NCBI GenBank assembly: GCA_934338065.1
Contig: CAKRGX010000021.1
Location: 1-25,752 of the forward strand
DNA from: an uncultured Eubacterium sp.
GTDB taxonomy: Bacteria; Bacillota; Clostridia; Lachnospirales; Lachnospiraceae
Length of the DNA stretch: 25,752 nucleotides
Direction of reading: 5' to 3'
Under the pieces are notes generated by a model. It ran no database searches. It had not been told where the DNA came from and saw nothing but the letters and a program-made list of their open reading frames with translations. Numbering within the stretch: the first letter of the stretch is position 1; each line of letters begins with the position of its first letter. Shown one piece after another: positions 1 through 7,456 of this stretch. The position numbers were made by a program, and so were the translations under genes.

Positions 1-2
1 AT

Positions 3-221
3 ATTCCTATGACTATGGAAGATTGGAAAACAAAGCTTGACGCATTTCTTAGATTTAATGATGCGGATGTACTTCAAGATAAAGGGAAAGTTACTGCAGC
101 TATTGCAAAAGAATTTGCAGAAAGTGAGTTTGAAAAATACAGGGTTATACAGGATTCACTATATGAAAGTGACTTTGATAAATTGATGAATGATATGGAG
201 AATGATGGTACTACCCATTAG
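3..221 (+). CDS. RhuM-family protein, C-terminal part (cut by window edge)
   Basis: The reading frame is open from the first full codon at base 3, so the gene begins outside the window. The visible ~72 residues match the C-terminal end of RhuM-family (virulence RhuM / PF13310-type) proteins: a Met-Thr-Met-Glu-Asp-Trp start of the segment, then Leu-Asp-Ala-Phe-Leu, a Gly-Lys-Val turn, and a helix ending Ala-Glu-Ser-Glu-Phe-Glu-Lys-Tyr. RhuM proteins are found on genomic islands and mobile elements; their biochemical role is not well established. Whether the upstream part is intact cannot be seen. The next 500 bases hold only debris, which fits an island edge. Confidence 0.7.
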   Translation: MPMTMEDWKTKLDAFLRFNDADVLQDKGKVTAAIAKEFAESEFEKYRVIQDSLYESDFDKLMNDMENDGTTH

Positions 222-274
222 TACCACAAAACTTGTAGTTGCAGAAACATCATTCGGAGCCTACAATTCTAATA

Positions 275-335
275 GGTGGACTTGCAAACCATCATAAGAT
301 TATTTCCTGAATAGTAAGCAGACCTGCAAGCCACC
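275..335. repeat. Imperfect inverted repeat
   Basis: GGTGGACTTGCA at 275-286 pairs with TGCAAGCCACC at 325-335, giving 11 base pairs with one bulged A and a loop of 38 bases. There is no T-run after it, so it is not a standard terminator. It may be a remnant of a recombination site or of a structured RNA. Confidence 0.45.
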
Positions 336-487
336 GGAACTACACACAATAATGACAATATAGCAATGGTACTGGATTGGTACTAAAAATATGCGAAACG
401 AAAAATAACGTGTGGAAAAGATGTGGAATATCAATACAAAACAGTATAGATAACCGTATTGAAATAACCAAAATCAAACTAGATCAT

Positions 488-512
488 GGGAGTATCCCAA
501 AGTTTGTGTAAA
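488..512. mobile_element. Possible IS256-type terminal repeat remnant
   Basis: The segment reads GGGAGTATCCCAAAG followed by TTTGTGTAAAC. A TTGTGTAAA core is typical of IS256-family terminal inverted repeats. No transposase and no second copy lies in this region, so at most a solitary end is left. The assignment rests on one short motif. Confidence 0.3.
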
Positions 513-524
513 CCTTTAAACTAA

Positions 525-725
525 TGTAAGATAATATTACTCAGTTTAGACAATTCAGAACATGTGAACAGCATTGTGAATTCATCTGCTTCTGAGGTGT
601 CTAAAGTTAATGCCGCTATGAACGACATGGAAAATAATGTTATTTCCGATTATGATGTTCTTGTACATACAGGAAAGGAATATGCTAATGATGCGAATGA
701 CTTCAAAAATCATCAGCCAGTTTAA
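525..725 (+). pseudogene. Chemoreceptor (MCP) C-terminal remnant
   Basis: A frame open from 525 to the TAA at 723-725 encodes about 66 residues with no start codon or ribosome binding site. From about 546 it reads like the last helix of a methyl-accepting chemotaxis protein: Ser-Glu-His-Val-Asn-Ser-Ile-Val-Asn-Ser-Ser-Ala-Ser-Glu-Val, then a Met-Asn-Asp-Met-Glu-Asn-Asn turn and a final Ala-Asn-Asp-Phe-Lys tail. The signalling hairpin and sensor domain are missing, so this is a 5'-truncated remnant. It converges on the LytTR regulator gene, with the two stops 9 bp apart. It differs in sequence from the complete chemoreceptor at 9815-10630. Confidence 0.5.
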
Positions 726-734
726 AGTATGATG

Positions 735-1442
735 TTATTGAAACATATAAGAAAAATAAGCTTCTTTAAATGCGGAGTAGTTATTTCTCGATATGGGCAG
801 AGAAGTTCCGTTTGCGGTAGTGATGGATGTTTTTGTAAATTGTTCGATGCGGTTAAGCCTTATGATGTAGCTGCGGTGGCATCGGAAAAAACCTTTTTCA
901 AGAGAAAAAATTTCTTCGCATTTTGAAAACAGCTCTTTAATTTCGATTGTTGTGCCGTTGGAAAGGTAAACAACAACTTGTTTGTTCTGGGCCTCCAGAT
1001 AGTCGACTTTATTAATGGCAATCTTGCAAAAACCTACCGAAGTATGTGCAGTAAAGGTTTCTTGGTCTACCGTTGCCGTATTAACAAATTCATCCAGAAC
1101 AGAAAATAATTTTTCCTTTGCAACCGGTTTGATTAAATAATTCAGCGCTTTAACCTCATAAGAGTCGACAGCAAATTCTTTAGATGAAGTAAGAAAAATG
1201 ATAGGTACACAAAGGTTTTGGTTTCGCAATTCTCTTGCTGTATCAATCCCATTAAACAAGGGCATGATAACATCTAAAAAAATCAGATCGGAACACTCTG
1301 CTTTTTGCCCGTTTATTAAGTCATCCCCATTGGTATAGCTTTGGATTGTTAATGAGAGTGAATTTTTTTCTGCCCATTGCTGTAACAGGGCAGCGGTTTC
1401 TTTTGTAATCCTTTGATCGTCATCACATACTGCTATTTTCAT
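735..1442 (-). CDS. LytTR-family response regulator (AgrA/ComE-like)
   Basis: A 235-residue two-component response regulator. The N-terminal receiver domain (about 1-120) shows the acidic pocket Asp-Asp-Asp at 7-9, the phosphoacceptor Asp57 in Phe-Leu-Asp-Val-Ile-Met-Pro, a Thr/Ser switch near 85 and the conserved Lys105 in Leu-Ile-Lys-Pro. The C-terminal half (about 133-233) is a LytTR DNA-binding domain, with Phe-Phe-Arg-Cys-His-Arg-Ser-Tyr-Ile and a Leu-Pro-Ile-Ser-Arg end. I chose the start at 1442, not a longer frame to 1478, because GAGGTG sits just upstream and the protein then begins Met-Lys-Ile-Ala-Val-Cys-Asp-Asp-Asp, as the family does. It lies 8 bp downstream of its cognate sensor kinase and is surely co-transcribed with it. 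Target genes are not identifiable. Confidence 0.92.
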   Translation of the reverse strand: MKIAVCDDDQRITKETAALLQQWAEKNSLSLTIQSYTNGDDLINGQKAECSDLIFLDVIMPLFNGIDTARELRNQNLCVPIIFLTSSKEFAVDSYEVKALNYLIKPVAKEKLFSVLDEFVNTATVDQETFTAHTSVGFCKIAINKVDYLEAQNKQVVVYLSNGTTIEIKELFSKCEEIFSLEKGFFRCHRSYIIRLNRIEQFTKTSITTANGTSLPISRNNYSAFKEAYFSYMFQ

Positions 1443-1450
1443 ATGCACCT

Positions 1451-2716
1451 CTATAATATAATTTTTAAGATAAAACAATTTTCAAACACAGAAAAATCAC
1501 ATTGACCATTGAGTCTCTGTACATAGTATACAATACTTTTTACACCAATACCATGCCCTTTTTGGGAAGAAACAGGAATACCATCTACAAAGCGGATTGT
1601 TTTTTTGATCGGATTTTTTATTTCCAGCAGAAGATGATTGCTCTTCTGGAAGATTGATAAGGTCACCCATCGGGGGCCGTTTGTTTTCTCTAAAGCATGC
1701 ATACTGTTTTCCAATGCATTTGATAAAATAGTACACAATGCAAGATCCGGGCAGGGGAGTTCTTCTGTCATCATGATCTCAGGCTGGAAGTCTATTTCTC
1801 TTTCACTAAAACGCATCTGATAGAGAGAAATCACAGAATTAAGTGTTTCGTTAAGACAATATCGCTTAATGATTGTGTCATCATACGCATTGCTGATCTG
1901 AGTGATATATGCGATTGCTTTATCGGTGTATCCGTTCTTTAAGTAACTTAAAATCAGATTCAGGTGGTGGCGCATGTCATGACGTAGAATAGTGAGTGTT
2001 TCTTCGTTGTTTCTTACCTGTTCGATTTCTTTTTGGATGGAGGTAAGCTGGATTTCCATCCGGTCACTGTACTGACGGATTTCCTGTTTCTTTTCATATT
2101 CTCTGAAATAGATGACCAGGAAAACAAGGTAAGCAATACTAAAGGCAAATCCCATGAACTCAACAATTACTTTATTACCAGAGTAAAGAAGTGCGGAAAA
2201 CTTTGTTGAGGCGTAATCAAACACATAGTATATGAAAGGTAGAAAACCAATAATGCATAGTTCGCGCGTATCTTTCAAAAAGATGGCTTCCGTGGTTTTG
2301 CATACATATTTAAATAATACAATAAACATGATACAGGTGGTTACAATTCTTGCAATATAATAGCACAAACCAGTTTGGGTTATGTCCAGAACGAGGAGAC
2401 CGATCCAGTTGCTGAACTGACAGCAGAGGTATGCAGAAAAGACAGACGTACAACAAGATAAAAAAGCATAATGATAGTGTCGGCATAAAAATAAAATAAG
2501 GGGAATATGTACAAGCAATGGGTAGATCTGATTGGAAAAACTAATATCAAGATATTCTATGCACAAATAATAAATAATACCATCTATCAGAGAAAACAAA
2601 GAAAGGTGTAATAAATTTTTTTTATTTGGGCTAATACCAAGAAAAAAAGCTGAAATAAAAATACCAAACAAAAGTGTAGTAATATTATGTATTAGTGACA
2701 GTAACAGTAATATCAT
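1451..2716 (-). CDS. GHKL sensor histidine kinase (AgrC-like)
   Basis: A 421-residue membrane sensor kinase. Residues 1-205 are strongly hydrophobic, with about six predicted membrane helices and no sizeable outside domain, as in AgrC/HPK10 peptide-sensing kinases. A coiled linker (210-240) leads to the H-box Leu-Arg-His-Asp-Met-Arg-His-His with His246 as the expected phosphorylation site. The ATPase domain shows the N-box Ser-Asn-Ala-Leu-Glu-Asn-Ser-Met (332-339) and the G-box Gly-His-Gly-Ile-Gly-Val-Lys-Ser (387-394). An AGGGGG ribosome site precedes the start. It is first in a two-gene operon with the LytTR regulator. No AgrB, AgrD or pheromone-precursor gene is visible nearby, so the ligand is unknown. 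Confidence 0.92.
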   Translation of the reverse strand: MILLLLSLIHNITTLLFGIFISAFFLGISPNKKNLLHLSLFSLIDGIIYYLCIEYLDISFSNQIYPLLVHIPLILFLCRHYHYAFLSCCTSVFSAYLCCQFSNWIGLLVLDITQTGLCYYIARIVTTCIMFIVLFKYVCKTTEAIFLKDTRELCIIGFLPFIYYVFDYASTKFSALLYSGNKVIVEFMGFAFSIAYLVFLVIYFREYEKKQEIRQYSDRMEIQLTSIQKEIEQVRNNEETLTILRHDMRHHLNLILSYLKNGYTDKAIAYITQISNAYDDTIIKRYCLNETLNSVISLYQMRFSEREIDFQPEIMMTEELPCPDLALCTILSNALENSMHALEKTNGPRWVTLSIFQKSNHLLLEIKNPIKKTIRFVDGIPVSSQKGHGIGVKSIVYYVQRLNGQCDFSVFENCFILKIIL

Positions 2717-2753
2717 CTTTTTCCCCCTGTTATATCAAGTTTGACTTAATTTG

Positions 2754-2782
2754 ATTATACGAAATTTTTGAAAGAAAGGCAA
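2754..2782 (-). promoter_or_regulatory. Promoter for the sensor kinase/regulator pair
   Basis: On the minus strand, TTGCCT (2777-2782) and TATAAT (2754-2759) are separated by exactly 17 bp. The predicted transcript would start about 30 bp before the kinase start codon. The site lies back to back with the asd promoter at 2822. Confidence 0.7.
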
Positions 2783-2821
2783 CGCCCGATTTGCACGATT
2801 TCAGCAGCATGTTAAGAAAGG

Positions 2822-2850
2822 TTGAAAAAAATAATTATTTGTAGTATGAT
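2822..2850 (+). promoter_or_regulatory. Promoter of the asd-pyr operon
   Basis: TTGAAA at 2822-2827 and TATGAT at 2845-2850 are 17 bp apart. The leader to the asd start at 2882 would be only about 25 nt, too short for a riboswitch or a PyrR attenuator. Regulation is therefore likely at initiation or elsewhere. Confidence 0.72.
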
Positions 2851-2881
2851 AAAGTTGACTATAAATTTATGGAGGAATATC

Positions 2882-3967
2882 ATGAGTGATAAATTACGAG
2901 TAGGTATCCTTGGCGGTACGGGAATGGTAGGACAGAGATTTATTTCTTTATTAGAGAATCATCCTTGGTTTGAGGTGGTAACTATCGCAGCAAGCCCACG
3001 CAGTGCAGGAAAAACCTATGAAGAGGCTGTTGGAGATCGTTGGAAAATGCAGACACCGATGCCGGAAGAGGTAAAGAAGATTATTGTAAAAAATGTAAAT
3101 GAAGTAGAAGATGTCAGCAAGGAAGTTGATTTTGTATTTAGTGCTGTTGATATGACCAAAGACGAGATCAAAAAAATTGAAGAAGATTATGCGAAAGCAG
3201 AAATACCTGTAGTATCAAACAACAGCGCACATAGATGGACGCCAGATGTTCCGATGATCGTACCGGAGATTAATCCGGAACACTTAGAGGTGATAGAGAG
3301 TCAGAAGAAACGTCTTGGTACAACAAGAGGTTTTGTATGCGTTAAGCCTAACTGTTCAATTCAAAGTTATGCGCCGGCATTGACGGCATGGAGAAAATTT
3401 GAGCCAACAGTAGTTGTTGCAACAACGTATCAGGCTATTTCCGGTGCGGGAAAAACATTTAAAGACTGGCCGGAGATGGAACACAACATTATTCCTTATA
3501 TTGGCGGCGAAGAAGAGAAGAGTGAGCAGGAACCACTTCGCCTTTGGGGCGAGGTAAAAGATGGTGTGATCGTTAAGGCAGATGCACCATTGATCACGAG
3601 CCAGTGTATCCGTGTGCCGGTTCTGGATGGTCATACGGCGGCAGCTTTTGTTAATTTTAAAAAGAAAGTAACAAAAGAAGAACTGATACAGGCTTTGGTT
3701 GAGTTTAAAGGTGTTCCTCAGGAATTAAATCTTCCAAGTGCACCAAAGCAGTTTATTCAATATCTTGAGGAAGATGACCGTCCACAGGTTGCATTGGATG
3801 TTAATTATGAAAATGGCTTTGGGGTTAGTATTGGTCGTCTTCGCGAGGACAGCTATTTTGATTGGAAGTTTGTTGGCCTTTCCCATAATACGATTCGTGG
3901 TGCAGCCGGTGGTGCTGTATTGATGGCTGAACTTCTGAAAGCTAAAGGATATATTAATGCTAAATAA
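2882..3967 (+). CDS. asd: Aspartate-semialdehyde dehydrogenase
   Basis: Reduces L-aspartyl-4-phosphate to L-aspartate-4-semialdehyde with NADPH. This is the branch step toward lysine/diaminopimelate, methionine and threonine. The 361-residue protein opens with the nucleotide-binding loop Gly-Gly-Thr-Gly-Met-Val-Gly (11-17). It carries the catalytic Cys158 in Lys-Pro-Asn-Cys-Ser-Ile and the catalytic His251 in Val-Leu-Asp-Gly-His-Thr. Length and the Asn-Cys-Ser context match the archaeal/fungal-type subfamily found in many Firmicutes. I place the start at the ATG at 2882 behind GGAGG; a TTG-initiated extension to 2822 would read through the promoter. It is first in a tight operon, with a Nudix gene 25 bp on and the pyrimidine genes after that. 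No lysine riboswitch is seen. Confidence 0.95.
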   Translation: MSDKLRVGILGGTGMVGQRFISLLENHPWFEVVTIAASPRSAGKTYEEAVGDRWKMQTPMPEEVKKIIVKNVNEVEDVSKEVDFVFSAVDMTKDEIKKIEEDYAKAEIPVVSNNSAHRWTPDVPMIVPEINPEHLEVIESQKKRLGTTRGFVCVKPNCSIQSYAPALTAWRKFEPTVVVATTYQAISGAGKTFKDWPEMEHNIIPYIGGEEEKSEQEPLRLWGEVKDGVIVKADAPLITSQCIRVPVLDGHTAAAFVNFKKKVTKEELIQALVEFKGVPQELNLPSAPKQFIQYLEEDDRPQVALDVNYENGFGVSIGRLREDSYFDWKFVGLSHNTIRGAAGGAVLMAELLKAKGYINAK

Positions 3968-3992
3968 TACACAAGTATAGTGGAGGTGTATC

Positions 3993-4448
3993 ATGGGGAA
4001 ATTTCGTGTTTTAGTAAAAGGAATTGTTCAATACAAAGATACGTTTTTGACAGTGGAACGATGGTATGATGACCGTATATTTGATCCTTATCAATGGGAA
4101 TTTATTGATGGTGAGATGGAATTTGGTGAGACTCCGGAAAAAGCTGTGGAACGTATTGTGGAAGAGAAAACAGGTGTGCCTGTGCAGGTGGATAAACCAT
4201 TGTATACATGGGGCTTTACGGCTGGTGAAATCTGCACGATAGGTATTGCATTCTTGTGCGATGCTCAGACAGATGAGGTGATTCTGGCAGAGGAACTGCA
4301 TGACAGTCAATGGGTGCCAAAGGGCGAGATTTCTCAGGTGATCACCAATCAGGCAGTAGTAAAGGATATTGAAAAGGCTGGGTTGACGAGCAGTTTTGAC
4401 CTGGATGATTTTGGAAAGGTGGATTTATTCATTGAACCTATGGATTAA
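3993..4448 (+). CDS. Nudix-fold protein with altered Nudix box
   Basis: A 151-residue protein of the Nudix hydrolase fold. The Nudix box would be Gly-x5-Glu-x7-Arg-Glu-U-x-Glu-Glu-x-Gly-U. Here the first part is perfect (Gly-Glu-Met-Glu-Phe-Gly-Glu-Thr-Pro), but the second reads Arg-Ile-Val-Glu-Glu-Lys-Thr-Gly-Val. The Glu after Arg is Ile, and the second Glu of the Glu-Glu pair is Lys. Both positions are metal ligands in MutT-type enzymes, so hydrolysis is probably weak or absent, and a nucleotide-binding or regulatory role is possible. GGAGG lies before the ATG. The 3' end overlaps the chosen pyrC start by 17 bp, suggesting translational coupling. Its substrate cannot be told from sequence. 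Confidence 0.85.
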   Translation: MGKFRVLVKGIVQYKDTFLTVERWYDDRIFDPYQWEFIDGEMEFGETPEKAVERIVEEKTGVPVQVDKPLYTWGFTAGEICTIGIAFLCDAQTDEVILAEELHDSQWVPKGEISQVITNQAVVKDIEKAGLTSSFDLDDFGKVDLFIEPMD

Positions 4449-5730
4449 AAATGGACATCTTTTGGATCCGGCCAATAGTCGCGATGAAATATGTGATTTA
4501 TACATTAAGGACGGAAAGGTTGCTGATATCGGCAGCCTTTTGTCAGATATGGATCCAAAAGAGTTAGAACAGGATGCTGTGGTTATTGATGCGACAGGAA
4601 AGTATGTTATGCCAGGGTTCCTGGATCTTCATGTGCATCTGCGTGAACCGGGATTTGAGTACAAGGAAACGATCAAGACTGGTACAGAGGCGATGGCAAA
4701 GGGAGGATTTACCGGCGTATGCCCGATGCCGAATACAAAACCGGCAACAGATTGTCCGGAAATGATTCGGAAGATTTTGGAGATTGCGGAAAAAGATAGT
4801 CCCATTCATGTTTATCCTGTTGGTGCTGTAACAAAAGGACAACAGGGAGAAGAGATTACAGATATTGTCGGCATGGCAGCAGCAGGGGCAAAAGCAATCA
4901 GTGAGGATGGGAAATCCGTAATGAATGCGGAATTATATCGTGAGGCAATGAAAGAGGCTGCCAAAGCCGGGATCATTGTTATGGCGCACTGTGAGGATAA
5001 GAATATGGTAGGAAAAGGTGCCATGAATGCAGGTAAAAAAGCAGAAGAATTAGGAATTCCAGGTATAACGAATTCGGTGGAAGATGTTATTGCTGCCCGG
5101 GATATCCTTCTTGCGAAAGAGACAGGTGTTAGACTTCACTTGTGTCATTGTTCTACAGAAGACAGTGTAAAAATGATTCGTGAGGCAAAAAAAGAAGGTG
5201 TGGCTGTATCTGGAGAAGTGTGTCCGCATCATTTTTCCATGACAGAAGATGAGATACCAGGGGATGATGCCAATTACAAGATGAATCCGCCCCTGCGCAG
5301 TCAGGCAGATGTAGAGGCTCTTTGTCATGGGCTTTCCGACGGTGTGATGGAAGCAATCTCTACCGATCATGCGCCACATAGTGAAGAGGAAAAAAATAAA
5401 TCTATGGCAGAGGCACCATTTGGGATTGTCGGTTCGGAGACAGCATATGCACTTGCTGTAACGCATTTGGTAAAGAAAGGATATCTTACGCCGATGCAGT
5501 TGGTTGAGCGCATGAGTACGGCACCACATCGGATTTTAGGAGTTCAAGGGGGAAATCTGGCCATTGGTATGCCTGCTGATGTTGTGATTGCTGACATGGA
5601 TAGCGAGTACACTATTGATAAAAATACATTTGTTTCAAAGGGAAAAAACACACCATTTCATGGACATAAAGTAAATGGCCGTGTCTATTATACGATAGTA
5701 AGTGGAAAAGTTGTTTACAGGTACGAATAG
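4432..5730 (+). CDS. pyrC: Dihydroorotase (class I)
   Basis: Closes N-carbamoyl-L-aspartate to L-dihydroorotate, the third step of pyrimidine synthesis. The amidohydrolase barrel shows the metal-binding Leu-His-Val-His-Leu-Arg-Glu-Pro (His67 and His69). Further on are the Ala-His-Cys-Glu segment, the Leu-Cys-His-Cys-Ser-Thr strand and the C-terminal Ser-Thr-Asp-His-Ala-Pro-His signature. I favour the TTG at 4432, with GGAAAGGTGG about 9 bp upstream, because it gives the family-typical start (Asn-Leu-Trp-Ile-Lys-Asn-Gly) and 432 residues. A TTG at 4396 or ATG at 4405 would add 9-12 residues without a good ribosome site. It starts inside the Nudix gene, and pyrF begins 13 bp after it. Confidence 0.95.
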   Translation: MNLWIKNGHLLDPANSRDEICDLYIKDGKVADIGSLLSDMDPKELEQDAVVIDATGKYVMPGFLDLHVHLREPGFEYKETIKTGTEAMAKGGFTGVCPMPNTKPATDCPEMIRKILEIAEKDSPIHVYPVGAVTKGQQGEEITDIVGMAAAGAKAISEDGKSVMNAELYREAMKEAAKAGIIVMAHCEDKNMVGKGAMNAGKKAEELGIPGITNSVEDVIAARDILLAKETGVRLHLCHCSTEDSVKMIREAKKEGVAVSGEVCPHHFSMTEDEIPGDDANYKMNPPLRSQADVEALCHGLSDGVMEAISTDHAPHSEEEKNKSMAEAPFGIVGSETAYALAVTHLVKKGYLTPMQLVERMSTAPHRILGVQGGNLAIGMPADVVIADMDSEYTIDKNTFVSKGKNTPFHGHKVNGRVYYTIVSGKVVYRYE

Positions 5731-5743
5731 AATGGAGGATAAT

Positions 5744-6664
5744 ATGATTGATCAGTTAGTAGCGAATATTAAGAAAACCAATGCACCGGTTGTTGTCGGC
5801 TTGGATCCGATGCTCTCCTATATACCGGAGTATATAATGGAAAAAGCAATTCAGGAACAAGGAGAGACATTAGAGGCAGCCAGTGCGGCTATCTGGGAGT
5901 ACAATAAAGGGATAATCGATGCAACATATGATCTGATCCCTGCAGTTAAACCACAGATTGCTATGTATGAGCAGTTTGGAATTCCTGGTTTAGAAGCGTT
6001 CAAAAAAACGGTGGACTATTGCAAGGAAAAAGGACTGGTTGTGATTGGCGATATCAAGAGAGGTGATATCGGTTCAACATCAACTGCCTATGCCGTTGGT
6101 CATTTAGGAAAAGTGCGGATTGGAAGCAAAAAAATAGCAGGGTTTGAGGAAGACTTTGTTACAGTAAATCCATACTTAGGAACCGATGGTGTGAAACCGT
6201 TTGTTGATGTTTGTAAGGAAGAGAATAAAGGTATTTTTGTTCTGGTTAAAACATCCAATCCGTCTTCGGGAGAGTTTCAGGATCAGGAGATTAATGGCAG
6301 ACCATTGTATGAGATTGTAGGTTCCCATGTGGCAAAATGGGGTCAGGAAGCAATGGGACAGTGTGGATACAGTCAGGTAGGTGCCGTTGTAGGAGCAACT
6401 TATCCTGAGATGGGAGAGGTTCTTCGTGGAATAATGCCGAAAACATACATCCTTGTCCCTGGGTATGGTGCACAAGGGGGAACGGCAGATTCTTTGAGAC
6501 CATATTTTAATGAGGATGGCTTAGGGGCGATTGTCAATTCTTCCCGTGGAATCATCTGTGCTTATAAGCAGGATAAATATGCTCAGTTTGGGGAGAAGAA
6601 TTATGCAGATGCTTCCCGTCAGGCTGTTATTGATATGATTGAAGATATAAATCGTATTTTTTAA
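5744..6664 (+). CDS. pyrF: Orotidine 5'-phosphate decarboxylase (type 2)
   Basis: Decarboxylates OMP to UMP, the last step of de novo pyrimidine synthesis. The 306-residue length and the motifs place it in the longer type 2 subfamily: Val-Val-Val-Gly-Leu-Asp-Pro near the start (16-22), the catalytic Asp-Ile-Lys-Arg-Gly-Asp-Ile-Gly-Ser-Thr with Lys105, and Thr-Val-Asn-Pro-Tyr-Leu-Gly further on. A Pro-Gly-Tyr-Gly-Ala-Gln-Gly phosphate loop lies toward the C-terminus. GGAGG at 5734-5738 fixes the start at 5744; the frame is open upstream but overlaps pyrC. pyrE, which would supply OMP, is not in the window. Confidence 0.95.
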   Translation: MIDQLVANIKKTNAPVVVGLDPMLSYIPEYIMEKAIQEQGETLEAASAAIWEYNKGIIDATYDLIPAVKPQIAMYEQFGIPGLEAFKKTVDYCKEKGLVVIGDIKRGDIGSTSTAYAVGHLGKVRIGSKKIAGFEEDFVTVNPYLGTDGVKPFVDVCKEENKGIFVLVKTSNPSSGEFQDQEINGRPLYEIVGSHVAKWGQEAMGQCGYSQVGAVVGATYPEMGEVLRGIMPKTYILVPGYGAQGGTADSLRPYFNEDGLGAIVNSSRGIICAYKQDKYAQFGEKNYADASRQAVIDMIEDINRIF

Positions 6665-6676
6665 AGGAGGATCGTG

Positions 6677-7447
6677 ATGGCAAAACTACAATGTATGGCA
6701 AGAGTTGTACAGGCAGAACAGTTAGCAGAAGGTGTTTTTTCCATGTATCTCCATGCGCCGGAGATTGCAGTGCAGGCTGTGCCGGGACAGTTTATCTCAT
6801 TATATTGTGATGACAGTGACAAACTCCTTCCCCGGCCAATCAGCCTTTGTGAGGTTGATAAGGAGACGGGCTCACTTCGGATCGTTTACCGTGTTGTGGG
6901 TGCAGGAACGGAAGAGTTTTCAAAGAAAAAACAGGGCAGTTTTATTCGTATTCTGGGACCATTGGGAAATGGATTCCCGTTAGAGGATAAAAAGGCTATT
7001 CTCATTGGAGGAGGAATAGGAATACCGCCGATGCTTCAACTGGCCAAAGAACTGCCGGGAGAGGTGACAGTTGTAGTTGGATACCGGGATGATCAGACAT
7101 TTTTATTACGTGAGCTTGAAGCAGCGGCAGATTATGTTGTCGTTGCGACAGAAGATGGCAGTGTAGGGACAAAAGGAAATGTGATTGATGCAATCCGTGC
7201 AGAGCATGTTACGGGCGATGTGATCTATTCCTGTGGGCCTATGCCGATGCTGCGTGGAGTGAAGCAGTGGGGATTGGAGAATCATATTCCGACATGGCTC
7301 TCATTGGAAGAAAAGATGGCTTGCGGGATCGGTGCCTGTCTTGCCTGTGTTTGTCAGTCTACAGAAGTAGATCCTCATTCTAACGTAAAAAATAAGCGAA
7401 TATGTAAAGATGGTCCGGTGTTTTTATCGACCGAGATTGAGTTGTAG
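6677..7447 (+). CDS. pyrK: Dihydroorotate dehydrogenase B electron-transfer subunit
   Basis: The FAD and [2Fe-2S] partner of PyrD. It passes electrons from dihydroorotate oxidation to NAD+. In 256 residues it shows the FAD-binding Arg-Pro-Ile-Ser (53-56), a Gly-Gly-Gly-Ile-Gly-Ile-Pro-Pro nucleotide loop (111-118), Ser-Cys-Gly-Pro-Met-Pro (185-190), and the iron-sulfur ligands Cys216, Cys221, Cys224 and Cys243 in the expected Cys-x4-Cys-x2-Cys-x18-Cys pattern. AGGAGG precedes both a GTG at 6674 and the ATG at 6677; I use the ATG, which has the better spacing. It lies 9 bp before pyrD, its stoichiometric partner. Confidence 0.95.
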   Translation: MAKLQCMARVVQAEQLAEGVFSMYLHAPEIAVQAVPGQFISLYCDDSDKLLPRPISLCEVDKETGSLRIVYRVVGAGTEEFSKKKQGSFIRILGPLGNGFPLEDKKAILIGGGIGIPPMLQLAKELPGEVTVVVGYRDDQTFLLRELEAAADYVVVATEDGSVGTKGNVIDAIRAEHVTGDVIYSCGPMPMLRGVKQWGLENHIPTWLSLEEKMACGIGACLACVCQSTEVDPHSNVKNKRICKDGPVFLSTEIEL

Positions 7448-7456
7448 GAGGTAATT

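Larger units (their letters stand above)
222..524. other. Intergenic region without a gene
   Basis: About 300 bases with no convincing reading frame on either strand. It contains an imperfect inverted repeat (275-335) and a segment resembling the end of an IS256-type element (488-512), both listed separately. The stretch joins a RhuM remnant to a chemoreceptor remnant and is best read as decayed accessory DNA. Confidence 0.6.

Noticed and set aside
729..926. Plus-strand 65-residue frame
   Set aside because: It is antisense to the LytTR regulator, with no ribosome site and no family resemblance.
2822..2881. A longer asd frame starting at TTG 2822
   Set aside because: The extension would translate the -35 and -10 elements. 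The ATG at 2882 has GGAGG and gives the family's normal N-terminus.
2851..2881. Lysine riboswitch or PyrR attenuator ahead of asd-pyr
   Set aside because: The predicted leader is only about 25 nt and has no hairpin or T-run.
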